Source of the DNA: Janthinobacterium lividum
Lineage (GTDB): Bacteria; Pseudomonadota; Gammaproteobacteria; Burkholderiales; Burkholderiaceae_D
Length of the DNA: 64,000 bases
Assembly (NCBI RefSeq): GCF_034424625.1
Contig: NZ_CP139976.1
Location: 2,294,001 to 2,358,000 of the forward strand
Reading direction: 5' to 3'
The notes below the pieces were generated by a model. That model searched no databases. It was not told the origin of the DNA and saw only the letters and a list, made by a program, of their open reading frames with translations. Of the stretch, positions 8,829 to 18,061 are shown piece after piece. Position 1 is the stretch's first letter; each line of letters opens with the position of its first letter. The position numbers were made by a program, and so were the translations under genes.

Positions 8829-10231
8829 CGTAAAACGAGCGCCTTGACCGTTTCCCAGGCCGTGCTGCCCGACTGCGTGGCGCGCACCTGGTTGCGCCCC
8901 TCTTCCTTGGCCACGTACAGGGCGCGGTCGGCGGCGACGAACAGCACCTTGCGGTCGTCCAGCTGGTGCGGGTGGATGGTCGCCACGCCGATGCTGACGG
9001 TGATCCATGGCGAGGTGCCAGATCGGGGGTGCGGCAATTGCAGTGCTTCGATGTGCGCGCGGATGGCTTCGGCCAGGTGCAGGGCGCTTTCGGCATCCGT
9101 GTCGGCGAACAGCAGGACGAATTCCTCGCCGCCGTAGCGGGCCGCCAGGTCGCCCGGGCGGGCGGCGTGCGAGGCGATGGCTTGCGCCACCTGCTGCAGG
9201 CAGCTGTCGCCGGCCGGGTGGCCCAGGCTGTCGTTGTACAGCTTGAAGTGGTCGACGTCGAGCACCACCAGCGACAGGGCGCCGCCGCCGCGCACGGCGC
9301 GCTGCCATTCCTTTTCCAGGAAGCTGTCGAAATGCCGGCGGTTGGCGATTTTTGTCAGCGGATCGAGGTAGGCGGCGCGCTGCAAGGCATCTTCCGACTG
9401 CTTGTGGTGCGTGATGTCGTGCAGCAGGCCGATATACAGGGGCTGGCGCAGATACATGGGCGTCAGGGTCAGGTCCATGCATAGTGTCTCGCCGTTACGG
9501 TGGCGGATCGCCACTTCGCGCGTGCCGTGGTTGTGCGCCTTCTCGGGATTGGCCGCGTACATGGCGAAGTAATCGAGGTATTCCTGCGTCACCAGGGGGC
9601 TGAGCAGTTCGCCGATGGAGCGTCCGGCCAGTTCGTTTTCGCGGTAGCCCAGGTACTGGTCGCAAGCCGGGTTGGTGTACTGGATGCGGCCATCGGCTTC
9701 GATGATCAGCAAGCCCTCGGCCATGTTGTTGACGATGGTGCGCAGGCGCTCGGCCTGTTCCTGCTGGTTTTCATTGTTGCTGCGGATTTGCAGCTGGGCG
9801 CGCACGCGCGCGCACACTTCGGCCATGCGCAGCGGCTTGCTGATGTAGTCGACGGCGCCGCAGTCGAAGCCGGCCACCACGTCTTCCGTTTCCGTCTTGG
9901 CGCTCATGAAGATGACGGGAATGCGCTGCGTCAGCGGATGCTGCTTGAGGCGGCGGCACGTTTCGATGCCGTCCATGTCCGGCATCAGTACGTCGAGCAG
10001 GATCAGGTCCGGGTGGGCGCGCTGGGCGATCGCCAGCGCCCGCTCGCCGGATGTGGCGACATAGGTTTGATAACCCTGTTCGCTCATCAGCTTGCGCAGC
10101 AGCTCAAGGTTGGCCGGCGCATCATCGACAATCAAAATGGCGGCGTTGCGCCTATGGGAATGCTCCACACTGCCTGGACTCATTGCTTCCGGCCTTCTCG
10201 ATGTACTTTGCGATGCCAGCGTTTGCTGCAC
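8825..10231 (-). CDS. Response-regulator diguanylate cyclase (REC-PAS-GGDEF)
   Basis: 468 residues. An N-terminal receiver domain (ILIVDDAPANLELL; phospho-acceptor in LLDVLMPDMDG; residues ~32-150) is followed by a PAS domain (~165-285) and a C-terminal GGDEF domain with an intact active-site motif (ARYGGEEFVLLF). It should make cyclic di-GMP under control of a phosphorelay. No partner histidine kinase is adjacent. It ends tail-to-tail with the TonB receptor, overlapping it by 4 bp. An alternative ATG 16 codons in (MSPGSVE) is possible. Confidence 0.92.
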   Translation of the reverse strand: MQQTLASQSTSRRPEAMSPGSVEHSHRRNAAILIVDDAPANLELLRKLMSEQGYQTYVATSGERALAIAQRAHPDLILLDVLMPDMDGIETCRRLKQHPLTQRIPVIFMSAKTETEDVVAGFDCGAVDYISKPLRMAEVCARVRAQLQIRSNNENQQEQAERLRTIVNNMAEGLLIIEADGRIQYTNPACDQYLGYRENELAGRSIGELLSPLVTQEYLDYFAMYAANPEKAHNHGTREVAIRHRNGETLCMDLTLTPMYLRQPLYIGLLHDITHHKQSEDALQRAAYLDPLTKIANRRHFDSFLEKEWQRAVRGGGALSLVVLDVDHFKLYNDSLGHPAGDSCLQQVAQAIASHAARPGDLAARYGGEEFVLLFADTDAESALHLAEAIRAHIEALQLPHPRSGTSPWITVSIGVATIHPHQLDDRKVLFVAADRALYVAKEEGRNQVRATQSGSTAWETVKALVLR

Positions 10232-10472
10232 TTTAAGTGATGTTGACTGGGTTCAAATCGGATACAGCGGTCAAATCATACCGCTTTGCTAATTTTTTGG
10301 GTGGAAAAATCGATGGTGCACGAGGCGGTAAAATATTATTATTTTAATATTTTTATGAATAAATACACGCAGTTGCCATCGTGAAGGCGGTTTTTAGCGG
10401 AAAAGATGCGTGCCCCTTGGCGCCGGGGGCAGCAGTGACACGCCCCGCGGCAGCGGGGCGCGAAGAGGCGAG
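10232..10472. other. Intergenic region, divergent side of the cyclase, AT-rich
   Basis: No convincing gene. It contains an AT-rich stretch (10310-10365) likely to include the cyclase promoter. A GC hairpin (CGCCCCG / CGGGGCG, 10441-10460) lies beyond the aminotransferase stop; it has no T-tract, so it is at best a weak terminator. Confidence 0.4.
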
Positions 10473-11666
10473 TTACATTTTTGCGGCGATCAGTTTGCCC
10501 AGGATGGCGATGCCTTCGCGGATGCGTTCCGGCGGCACCGTCACGAACGACAGGCGCAGGGTGTGCGTTTCCGGCGTGTTCGCGTAGAACGGCGCCCCCG
10601 GCACGAAGGCGACCTTGTTGGCGATGGCTTCATCGAGCAATGTCATCGCGTCGATGTGCTTCGGCAGGGTGACCCAGATGAACATGCCGCCTTCCGGTCT
10701 GGTCCACGTAACGCCGGCCGGGAAATGCTCTTCCAGCGCCGACAGCATGGCCTGGCACTGGTTGCCGTACAGGCTGCGGATGCTGGGGATATGCCGCTCC
10801 AGGAAGCCATCCTTGATCACTTCATGCACGACCATCTGCGTCAGCTGCGACGTGTGCAGGTCGGCCGCCTGCTTGGCCAGTTCCAGGCGGCGCACCAGCG
10901 GCATCGGCGCCACCACGTAGCCGAGGCGGATGCCCGGCGTGAGCACTTTCGAGAACGAGCCCATGTAGATGACGCCGTCCGGATTCATGTTGATCATCTT
11001 CGGATACGGCTCGCCGCTGTAGCTCAGGGCGCCGTACGGATCATCCTCGATCAGCGGCAGGCCGTGGCGGGCGCAGGTTTCCACCAGCTCCACGCGGCGC
11101 GCCACGGACAGGCTGCGGCCCGTCGGGTTCTGGAAGTTCGGCAGCGCGTACAGCAGGCGCGCGCCATCGGCGACAGGGTTGATCGACGACGGCACCAGGC
11201 CTTCGTCATCGGTGTCGACGGAAACGAATTCGGGACGGTAGACGGAAAACGCCTGCAGGGCGCCCAGGTAGCTGGGGGTTTCCACCAGAACCTTGCTGCC
11301 TTCGTCGATCAGGACCTTGCCCAGCAAGTCCAGCGCCTGCTGCGAGCCGGACGTCATCAGCACCTGTTCCGGCATGATGGTGCTGCCATTGCTGGAGAGC
11401 GAGTCGGCGATCCACTGGCGCAGCGGCAGGTAGCCGTCGGTCGGGCCGTATTGCAGGGCCACCTTGCCATTGTTCGACAGGACCTTGTCGAAGGCGGTCT
11501 TCATTTCTTCCACGGGGAAGGTGGCGGGCGAGGGCAGGCCGCCGGCAAACGAGATGATCTCGGGACGCTGCGTGATCTTCAGGATTTCGCGGATGAACGA
11601 GCTTTGCAGCTGTTCCGCGCGTTCGGCAAAGCGCCATTGGATCGGATTCGGATTTTCAATTTTCAT
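10473..11666 (-). CDS. PLP-dependent aminotransferase (class I/II, LysN/2-aminoadipate type)
   Basis: 397 residues from the ATG at 11666 (MKIENPNPIQWRFAER). The frame is open further upstream, but that part lacks family features. Fold-type I signatures include the substrate region SFAGGLPSPATFP, the cofactor-binding AspX region (IEDDPYGALSY) and the Schiff-base lysine in MGSFSKVLTPGIRLGY. The sequence is like the MocR-related aminotransferases without HTH domain (LysN, ARO8-like), which transaminate 2-aminoadipate, aromatic or branched-chain amino acids. The exact substrate is not decidable here. An EamA exporter and a MocR regulator follow. Confidence 0.88.
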   Translation of the reverse strand: MKIENPNPIQWRFAERAEQLQSSFIREILKITQRPEIISFAGGLPSPATFPVEEMKTAFDKVLSNNGKVALQYGPTDGYLPLRQWIADSLSSNGSTIMPEQVLMTSGSQQALDLLGKVLIDEGSKVLVETPSYLGALQAFSVYRPEFVSVDTDDEGLVPSSINPVADGARLLYALPNFQNPTGRSLSVARRVELVETCARHGLPLIEDDPYGALSYSGEPYPKMINMNPDGVIYMGSFSKVLTPGIRLGYVVAPMPLVRRLELAKQAADLHTSQLTQMVVHEVIKDGFLERHIPSIRSLYGNQCQAMLSALEEHFPAGVTWTRPEGGMFIWVTLPKHIDAMTLLDEAIANKVAFVPGAPFYANTPETHTLRLSFVTVPPERIREGIAILGKLIAAKM

Positions 11667-11842
11667 ACGAGTCTCACAGAAGATGCCGAGCTGCGCCGGC
11701 TGGATTTGTTGGCCCGCTTGTGGCGGTGCGTGCGCAAGCGGCGCCGGATAGGCGTCGCCATGGTGCTGCGGTATTGTACGGCTTGCACGCTGCTCTGCCC
11801 ATCCGCACGCGCAACGGCGTTGCAAATGGGCGTCAAGGCACT

Positions 11843-12754
11843 TTACTTCAGCTTGCGTCCTATGCCTACGACGGCGATCACGGCGCCGGCAAACAGCAGG
11901 CTTTCACCCGTCAACGGCTCGTTCAGCAGCACGGCCGCGCCCACCAGGGTGAGGAAAGGCTGCAGCAGCTGCGTTTGTCCCACGCGCGCCACGCCGCCCA
12001 GCGCCATGCCCCGGTACCAGAAAAAGAAGCCGATAAACATGGAAAACACGGAAATGTAGGCAAAGCCCAGCCAGGCCGCGCCGCTGGCCTGCGCCATCAG
12101 CGCGCGCTGCGGCCAGGCGTTCCACAGTACCACGGGCAAGACAAAAGGCACGGCCAGCAGCAGGGCCCAGGAAATCACATGCTGGCCCGGCATCGCTTGC
12201 GCCAGGCGCCCCCCTTCGGCATAGCCGAGTGCAGCCAGCAGGACGGCGGCAAAGATCAGCCAGTCCGCCAGGTGGAAGCTGCCGCCGCCCTGGCGCAGCG
12301 CGAAGGCCACCACCAGCGCCGTGCCGAGCAGGGCCATCAGCCAGAAACCCGGCGATGGGCGTTCCTTGCCGCGCAGCACGGCAAACACGGCGGTGGCCAG
12401 CGGCAGGATGCCCACCAGCACGGCGCCGTGCGAGGCGGGCAGGCTGCGCATGGCGATCGACGTCAGCCAGGGAAAACCCAGCACGCAGCCCAGCGACACG
12501 AGCGCCAGCGGCAGCCACTGTTCGCGGCGCGGCATAGGCGCGCGCTGCTGCCATAGCCACAGGCCGGCCAGGGCGGCGGCCACCAGGGCGCGGCCCAGGG
12601 CGACAAAAGTGGGGTCGAGTTCGGCCACGGCCAGCCGCGTAAAGGGCAGGGTCAGGCTGAAGAGGGCGACGGCGATCAAGCCCAGCAACAGGCCTGTGCG
12701 GTCGGCGCCGAGGCGCGGGAGGGAACTGGGGGAGGTGGTGGAGTGCGATGGCAT
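11843..12754 (-). CDS. EamA/DMT-family transporter
   Basis: 303 residues from the ATG at 12754 (MPSHSTTSP). The upstream in-frame extension is unlikely because it crosses the divergent promoter area. About ten hydrophobic segments form the two EamA repeats; visible pieces include LLLGLIAVALFSLTLPFTRLA and AVIAVVGIGRKLK at the end. Relatives export amino acids or metabolites. It is divergent from the MocR-type gene at 12892, a common regulator-target layout, so expression is probably controlled by that regulator. Confidence 0.87.
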   Translation of the reverse strand: MPSHSTTSPSSLPRLGADRTGLLLGLIAVALFSLTLPFTRLAVAELDPTFVALGRALVAAALAGLWLWQQRAPMPRREQWLPLALVSLGCVLGFPWLTSIAMRSLPASHGAVLVGILPLATAVFAVLRGKERPSPGFWLMALLGTALVVAFALRQGGGSFHLADWLIFAAVLLAALGYAEGGRLAQAMPGQHVISWALLLAVPFVLPVVLWNAWPQRALMAQASGAAWLGFAYISVFSMFIGFFFWYRGMALGGVARVGQTQLLQPFLTLVGAAVLLNEPLTGESLLFAGAVIAVVGIGRKLK

Positions 12755-12891
12755 GGCTGTCCTGGTGCGGGTGGCGTGGAATAAAGACGGGCAGATGTGG
12801 ATGAATGCGCCCGGTACTGCTATCCTAGGGCTCAATAGCAATACAGTACAAATACACTTTCACGCATAATTTCACATACTGTCATGGTCAT
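12755..12891. promoter_or_regulatory. Divergent promoter region between EamA and MocR genes
   Basis: Short AT-rich region with several copies of the half-site TACTG/ACAGTA: TACTG near 12815, ACAGTA at 12844-12849 and TACTGT at 12877-12882. These are candidate MocR-type operator half-sites. The assignment is inference from position and repetition. Confidence 0.35.
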
Positions 12892-14310
12892 ATGAGCAAT
12901 ACACTTCCCTTGTTGTCGCGCGCCTCGGGCGAAACCCTGATCGACCAGATCACGCGCTCGCTGGCGGCGCGCATCGACGACAAGCTGCTGCGTGGTGGTG
13001 CGCGCATGCCCTCGATCCGCCAGTGCGCCGCCAGCCTGGATGTGTCGTGCGCCACGGTGGTGGCCTGCTACGACAAGCTGGTGGCGCGCGGTTACCTGGA
13101 ATCGCGGCGCGGCGCCGGCTTTTTCGTGCGCGAGCGCTCGCCCCTGAATACGCCGGCGCCGCCCGCTGGCGCGCAGGACGCGGTGGCGCAGCCGATGGAC
13201 GTGGTCTGGCTGATCCGTAACATGTTCCGCCAGACGCCGGCCATTCCCGCGCCCGGCACCGGCATGCTGCCCGCCGATTGGCTCGATGGCGACCTGGTGG
13301 CGCGCGCCTTGCGCGATGTCAGCCGCCAGCCCGGCAGTTTGCTGCTGGGCTACGGCACGCCGCAGGGTTTCCTGCCGCTGCGCCAGCAGTTGCAACTGAA
13401 ACTGGCGGGACTGGAAATCGCCTGTCCGCCCGAGCAGATCGTCACCACGGTGGGCGTGATGCAGGCGCTGGACCTGGTGGCGCGCGAGTTCGCCCGCCCC
13501 GGCGACACCATTTTCGTCGACGATCCCGCGTACTGGCTGATGTTCGGCGCCTTTGCCGCCATGGGCATGAACGTCATCGGCATCCCGCGCCTGGGTGACG
13601 GCCCCGATATCGCCGTGCTGGCCGAGCTGGCGGCGCTGCACCGCCCCAAGCTGTACGTGATCAACTCGGTGCTGCACAACCCCAGTTCGACCTCGCTGTC
13701 GGCGGCCAAGGCGTTCCAGGTGCTGCGCCTGGCCGAACAGCACGATTTCCTTCTCGTCGAGGATGACATCTATTGCGACATGCACCCGGGAGGCGCGGTG
13801 CAGCCGGCCACGCGCCTGGCCGCGCTGGACCAGCTGCGCCGCGTGATTTACCTGGGCGGCTTTTCCAAGAGCCTGTCGGCCAACCTGCGCGTGGGCTTCA
13901 TCGCCACCTCAATGGAATGGGCGCAGCGCCTGGCCGACCGCAAGATGCTGGCAACGCTCACCACCAGCGACATCGGCGAACGCGTGGTGTACAAGATCCT
14001 TTCGCAGGGGCTGTACCGCAAGCATGCCGAGCGCCTGCGCGCGCGGCTCGACAAGGTGCGCGAGGGCACGTATCGCCGCGCCGAGCGGGCCGGCCTGCGC
14101 TTCGATCCGGCGCCGGCCGGCATGTTCGTGTGGGCCGATGCGGGCTGCGACACGAATGTCCTGGCCGAGAAGGCGCTGGCCGAGGGGCTGGTGCTGGCGC
14201 CGGGCAGCCTGTTTTCACCACGCCAGCTACCATCGACCCGCATGCGCCTGAATCTGGCCACGGTGCAGGACGAGCGCATCTGGGCATTTTTCGCCCGCGC
14301 ACTGGGCTAA
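12892..14310 (+). CDS. MocR-type regulator: GntR HTH fused to aminotransferase domain
   Basis: 472 residues. Residues ~10-80 form a winged HTH of the GntR family (GARMPSIRQCAASLDVSCATVVACYDKL read in pieces). Residues ~110-470 are a fold-type I aminotransferase domain with a conserved PLP lysine (GGFSKSLSANLRVGFIA). Such proteins sense amino compounds or PLP and usually control a divergent transporter or PLP enzyme. Here the divergent neighbour is the EamA exporter, with the LysN-like aminotransferase beyond it. Confidence 0.9.
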   Translation: MSNTLPLLSRASGETLIDQITRSLAARIDDKLLRGGARMPSIRQCAASLDVSCATVVACYDKLVARGYLESRRGAGFFVRERSPLNTPAPPAGAQDAVAQPMDVVWLIRNMFRQTPAIPAPGTGMLPADWLDGDLVARALRDVSRQPGSLLLGYGTPQGFLPLRQQLQLKLAGLEIACPPEQIVTTVGVMQALDLVAREFARPGDTIFVDDPAYWLMFGAFAAMGMNVIGIPRLGDGPDIAVLAELAALHRPKLYVINSVLHNPSSTSLSAAKAFQVLRLAEQHDFLLVEDDIYCDMHPGGAVQPATRLAALDQLRRVIYLGGFSKSLSANLRVGFIATSMEWAQRLADRKMLATLTTSDIGERVVYKILSQGLYRKHAERLRARLDKVREGTYRRAERAGLRFDPAPAGMFVWADAGCDTNVLAEKALAEGLVLAPGSLFSPRQLPSTRMRLNLATVQDERIWAFFARALG

Positions 14311-14332
14311 AACAGCACATTTGCCGGGGGCT

Positions 14333-14358
14333 CTTGAAATCGCTTGTACCATCCCCAA
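14333..14358 (+). promoter_or_regulatory. Sigma-32 (RpoH)-like heat-shock promoter of htpG
   Basis: CTTGAAA (14333-14339) is followed after 13 bases by CCCCAA (14353-14358), close to the RpoH consensus CTTGAAA / CCCCAT. It sits 42 bp before the htpG ATG. This fits the known heat-shock control of htpG. Confidence 0.7.
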
Positions 14359-14399
14359 CTCCGTAGAATCCGTCCCATCCACAAGACTATGAGGTAAAA

Positions 14400-16319
14400 A
14401 TGGCTGTCTCCGAAAAGCAAACCCTGGGTTTTCAGACCGAAGTGAAGCAAATGCTGCACCTGATGATCCATTCCCTGTACTCGAACAAGGAAATCTTCCT
14501 GCGCGAATTGATCTCGAACGCGTCCGACGCGGCCGACAAATTGCGCTTTGAAGCGATCGATAACGACGCCCTGTACGGCAACGATCACGAATTGAAGATC
14601 AAGGTCAGCTTCGACAAGGATGCGCGCACCATCACCATTTCCGACAACGGCATCGGCATGACCCGTGACGAGGCGATCTCGCACCTGGGCACCATCGCCA
14701 AGTCGGGCACCAAGGAATTCTTCGGCAAGCTGTCGGGCGACCAGCAGCAGGACGCGGCCCTGATCGGCCAGTTCGGCGTGGGCTTCTATTCGGGCTTCAT
14801 CGTCGCCGACAAGATCACCGTCGAAACGCGCCGCGCCGGCGTGGACGCCTCCGAAGGCGTGCGCTGGGAGTCGGCCGGCGAAGGCGATTACAGCATCGAA
14901 TCGATCGACAAGCCGTCGCGCGGCACGGACATCATCCTGCACCTGCGCGAAGGCGAGGACGAATTGCTGTCGAGCTGGAAGATCAAGTCCATCATCCGCA
15001 AATACTCGGACCATATCTCGCTGCCGATCGTGATGCAGAAGGAAGAGTGGGACGACGAGAAAAAAGAAACCGTCCTGAAGGACGAATTCGAAACCGTCAA
15101 CCAGGCCAGCGCCCTGTGGGCCCGCAACAAGGCCGACATCACGCCGGAACAGTACGACGAATTCTACAAGCACGTGTCGCACGACTTCCAGTCGCCGCTG
15201 ACGCACACGCACAACCGCGTGGAAGGCCGCAGCGAATACACGCAGCTGCTGTACATTCCGGCCAAGGCGCCGTTCGACATGTGGGACCGCAACAAGCGCG
15301 GCGGCATCAAGCTGTACGTCAAGCGCGTCTTCATCATGGACGATGCCGAGCAGCTGATGCCGACCTACCTGCGCTTCGTGCGCGGGGTGATCGACTCGGC
15401 CGACCTGCCGCTGAACGTGTCGCGTGAAATCCTGCAGGAGTCGCGCGACGTCAAGGTGATCCGCGAAGGCTCGACCAAGCGCGTGCTGGGCATGCTGGAA
15501 GAACTGGCGAACGCCGACGAGCAGGACAAGAAGGACAAGTACGCCGTCTTCTGGAAGGAATTCGGCCAGGTGCTGAAAGAAGGCATCGGCGAAGACGCGG
15601 CCAACAAGGAACGCCTGGCCAAGCTGCTGCGCTTTGCGTCGACGGCCAACGACAGCGACGAGCAAATCACCTCGTTCGCCGACTACGTGGCGCGCATGAA
15701 GGAAGGCCAGGACAAGATTTACTACGTCACGGCCGACAACTACGCCGCCGCCAAGAACAGCCCGCACCTGGAAATCTTCCGCAAGAAGGGCGTCGAAGTG
15801 CTGCTGCTGACGGACCGCGTCGATGAATGGATGCTGTCGTTTATCCAGGATTTCGAAGGCAAGGAACTGGTCTCCGTCGCAAAAGGCGGCCTGGACCTGG
15901 GCGCGCTGGAAGACGAAGCGGAAAAGAAAGAGCACGAAGAAACGGAAACCTCGTACGCCGACCTGGTGGGCAAGATGAAGACCGTGTTGGCCGACAAGGC
16001 CAAGGACGTGCGCGTGACGTTCCGCCTGACCGATTCGCCAGCCTGCCTGGTGGCCGATGAAAACGAATTGTCGGGCAACCTGCTGCGCATGCTCAAAGCT
16101 GCTGGCCAGAGCGCGCCGGAATCGAAGCCGATTTTGGAAATCAACCCGAACCACCCGCTGGTGACGCGCCTGAAATACGAAGATGCCGAAGGCGGCAAGT
16201 TCGGCGACTGGGCCAACATCCTGTTCGACCAGGCCATGCTGGCCGAAGGCGGTTCTCTGGCCGACCCGGCCAGCTTCGTGAAACGCCTGAACGAATTGCT
16301 GCTCAATTCGGCGAAGTAA
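14400..16319 (+). CDS. htpG: Molecular chaperone HtpG (Hsp90)
   Basis: 639 residues, the usual length. The N-terminal GHKL ATPase domain has the Hsp90 signatures ([24 protein letters not shown], and [11 protein letters not shown]). Middle and C-terminal dimerisation domains follow. It is the cytosolic Hsp90 that binds and remodels client proteins with DnaK. The start is supported by GAGGT a few bases upstream. A sigma-32-like promoter lies before it and a strong terminator after it, so it is monocistronic. Confidence 0.98.
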   Translation: MAVSEKQTLGFQTEVKQMLHLMIHSLYSNKEIFLRELISNASDAADKLRFEAIDNDALYGNDHELKIKVSFDKDARTITISDNGIGMTRDEAISHLGTIAKSGTKEFFGKLSGDQQQDAALIGQFGVGFYSGFIVADKITVETRRAGVDASEGVRWESAGEGDYSIESIDKPSRGTDIILHLREGEDELLSSWKIKSIIRKYSDHISLPIVMQKEEWDDEKKETVLKDEFETVNQASALWARNKADITPEQYDEFYKHVSHDFQSPLTHTHNRVEGRSEYTQLLYIPAKAPFDMWDRNKRGGIKLYVKRVFIMDDAEQLMPTYLRFVRGVIDSADLPLNVSREILQESRDVKVIREGSTKRVLGMLEELANADEQDKKDKYAVFWKEFGQVLKEGIGEDAANKERLAKLLRFASTANDSDEQITSFADYVARMKEGQDKIYYVTADNYAAAKNSPHLEIFRKKGVEVLLLTDRVDEWMLSFIQDFEGKELVSVAKGGLDLGALEDEAEKKEHEETETSYADLVGKMKTVLADKAKDVRVTFRLTDSPACLVADENELSGNLLRMLKAAGQSAPESKPILEINPNHPLVTRLKYEDAEGGKFGDWANILFDQAMLAEGGSLADPASFVKRLNELLLNSAK

Positions 16320-16342
16320 ACGCCTGGCTGTCGACGTAAGCA

Positions 16343-16379
16343 AGCCGGCCCTTTCTGCGTGAAAGGGCCGGCTTTTTTT
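16343..16379 (+). terminator. Rho-independent terminator of htpG
   Basis: 13-bp stem AGCCGGCCCTTTC / GAAAGGGCCGGCT with a 5-base loop followed by seven T. It starts 24 bp after the htpG stop. Confidence 0.92.
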
Positions 16380-16407
16380 ATGCTACAGTGCGCGATTATT
16401 TTATTTT

Positions 16408-16857
16408 ATGGAAAAAGCAATGGCGCATTGCCCGGCATGTGACAGTTCCAACGTTCAACGCCTCTCCATGGTGCATGCCTCCGGCATTTCAGGCACATCG
16501 ACCCATATGTCCGGCAGGATCGATGGTGATTTCATCCATGGCCATGCGCATACGCGCAGCCAGACCTTGCTGTCACGCCAGGCCGCAGGGCCGACGATGC
16601 AGACCCACCAGAAGGCAGGGCTGATCGTGTTGGGCGTGATCATTTTTGTCATTGCCGCCGTCGTCTTTTACCAGGCCGGCGCGAATGGCCTGTTCTGGAT
16701 ATTCGTGGCAGGGGGCATCGCCTCCATCGCCTTGTCGCAAACGACCTTCGTCGCCAATTGGGACAAGGAGGCCGCCGCCTTGCAGGACAAGTATGCGCGT
16801 ACCTTCATGTGCCATGCCTGCGGCCACCGCTTCATTCCTGTACTCAAGCAACCGTGA
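16408..16857 (+). CDS. Small membrane protein with two zinc-ribbon-like Cys pairs
   Basis: 149 residues, or 145 if translation starts at the ATG at 16420. An N-terminal CPAC pair and a C-terminal CHACGHRF pair flank two hydrophobic segments (LIVLGVIIFVIAAVVFYQA and LFWIFVAGGIASIALS). The CxxC pairs could form one zinc site or two half-ribbons. I do not recognise a named family. The stop overlaps the GTG of the next membrane protein, so the two are probably co-translated. Confidence 0.75.
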   Translation: MEKAMAHCPACDSSNVQRLSMVHASGISGTSTHMSGRIDGDFIHGHAHTRSQTLLSRQAAGPTMQTHQKAGLIVLGVIIFVIAAVVFYQAGANGLFWIFVAGGIASIALSQTTFVANWDKEAAALQDKYARTFMCHACGHRFIPVLKQP

Positions 16858-17219
16858 AAATCCGCCTGATGACCGGCCTGGGCGCGCATGCGCTGGGCTG
16901 CCTGCTGTTTATCGCATTGAGCTGGCTGGGGTTTTATTTGTACACGCAGCTGTTTGGCAGCCTGGGCTCGCGCGGCGTGGCCGGCGGCCTGGCCTTGCTG
17001 CTGGTGTTTTACGTGTATGCGGGCACGAATCTGCTGCTGGCGCTGCTGCCGCCCGGCTGGTGGAAGCCTGCGCTGTGCGGTCTGCTGGGCGCGGCCGTGC
17101 TCGCGTACCTGCTGCCCCAGCATCCGCTGCGGGCCATCTACTTCAGCGTGTTGTCGGGCGGCGTGAGCTGGCTGGCCGTGCTGGCCAGCGCGCGTTTAAG
17201 CGGATACCTGCGCGGCTGA
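16854..17219 (+). CDS. Small integral membrane protein, unknown function
   Basis: 121 residues from the GTG at 16854 (VKIRLMTGLG), whose first bases overlap the previous stop in a GTGA. It is almost entirely hydrophobic, with about four membrane segments (LGCLLFIALSWLGFYLYTQL, GLALLLVFYVYAGTNLLLALL and so on). It overlaps the converging hydrolase gene by 24 bp at its 3' end. No family is recognised. Coupling to the zinc-ribbon membrane protein suggests a joint function. Confidence 0.68.
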   Translation: MKIRLMTGLGAHALGCLLFIALSWLGFYLYTQLFGSLGSRGVAGGLALLLVFYVYAGTNLLLALLPPGWWKPALCGLLGAAVLAYLLPQHPLRAIYFSVLSGGVSWLAVLASARLSGYLRG

Positions 17220-17927
17220 CAGGCCCGCGAGAAAGGCGGTGACGGCGACGGCCGCCGCTTCCGGCGCCGCCTGCAGCAGCATGTGCGGTGCGGCGATGTC
17301 GGCCAGTTGCGCGTCGGGTGCCAGGCGCAGTATCTGCAGCGCGTTCGCATGCGGCACCAGGCGGTCGTGGCGGGCGCGCAGATACAGCACCGGCAAGGTG
17401 CCGCGCGCGAAGCTGCGCGAGGCGTCTGTTTCCAGCACGGCGCGCAGGCGCTGGCGCAGCACGCTGGGCGGCACTTGCGCCAGCGCCGCTGCCAGTTCAT
17501 CCTGCAACTGCGGCGTGGAGCAGGGCGCCAGCAGCGCCTGGCGCAGGGCGAAGCCGGGCATGGCGCCAAAGGGCACAAGGCCGAGCAGGTGGCGCAGCGG
17601 CGCCAGCATCGGGCGCGGATTGCGCACAAACGAACAGCACAGGACCAGGGCGCGCATGCCGGGCGGCGGCTCGGCGCGCAGGGCGGCGCCCAGCGGGCCC
17701 GAAAACGATTCGGCCAGCACGACGAAGGGGCGGTCCCGCGGCAAGCGCTCGCGCACGAATGCTTCCAGCGCCGCGTAATCGAGTGGCGCGGCCGGATAGG
17801 CGATGGCTTGGGTGTCGATGGCGGCCTGTGCGCGCAAGGCGGCGTCAAAACGCTGGAATAGCCGTGCCGTGCCATCCATGCCGGGCAGGAGGACAAGCAG
17901 GGGCGAGGCGTGGGTTGGTATCGTCAT
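17196..17927 (-). CDS. Alpha/beta-hydrolase
   Basis: About 243 residues from MTIPTHASP at 17927; upstream in-frame ATGs at 17936 and 17939 are also possible. The oxyanion region LLVLLPGMDGTARLF and the nucleophile elbow AESFSGPLG mark the fold, and a late Asp (RHDRLVPH) and His (APHMLLQ) complete a plausible triad. The substrate is unknown; relatives include small esterases and lipases. It stands alone on this strand. Confidence 0.8.
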   Translation of the reverse strand: MTIPTHASPLLVLLPGMDGTARLFQRFDAALRAQAAIDTQAIAYPAAPLDYAALEAFVRERLPRDRPFVVLAESFSGPLGAALRAEPPPGMRALVLCCSFVRNPRPMLAPLRHLLGLVPFGAMPGFALRQALLAPCSTPQLQDELAAALAQVPPSVLRQRLRAVLETDASRSFARGTLPVLYLRARHDRLVPHANALQILRLAPDAQLADIAAPHMLLQAAPEAAAVAVTAFLAGLSAAQVSA

Positions 17928-18061
17928 TGCGGCCATCATAACAGCCACGCCGGCACACGCGCCGTCCGCCAGCCGCACCGCATGGGGACTGGCGCCATGC
18001 TAGAATCGCCGGCGCGCCATGCGTGGCCGGAATCGCGGTCAAATCACCGACAGACAGAATC

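Noticed and set aside
10441..10460. GC hairpin after the aminotransferase as a terminator.
   Set aside because: It has no T-tract on the transcribed strand, so I kept it only as a note on the intergenic region.
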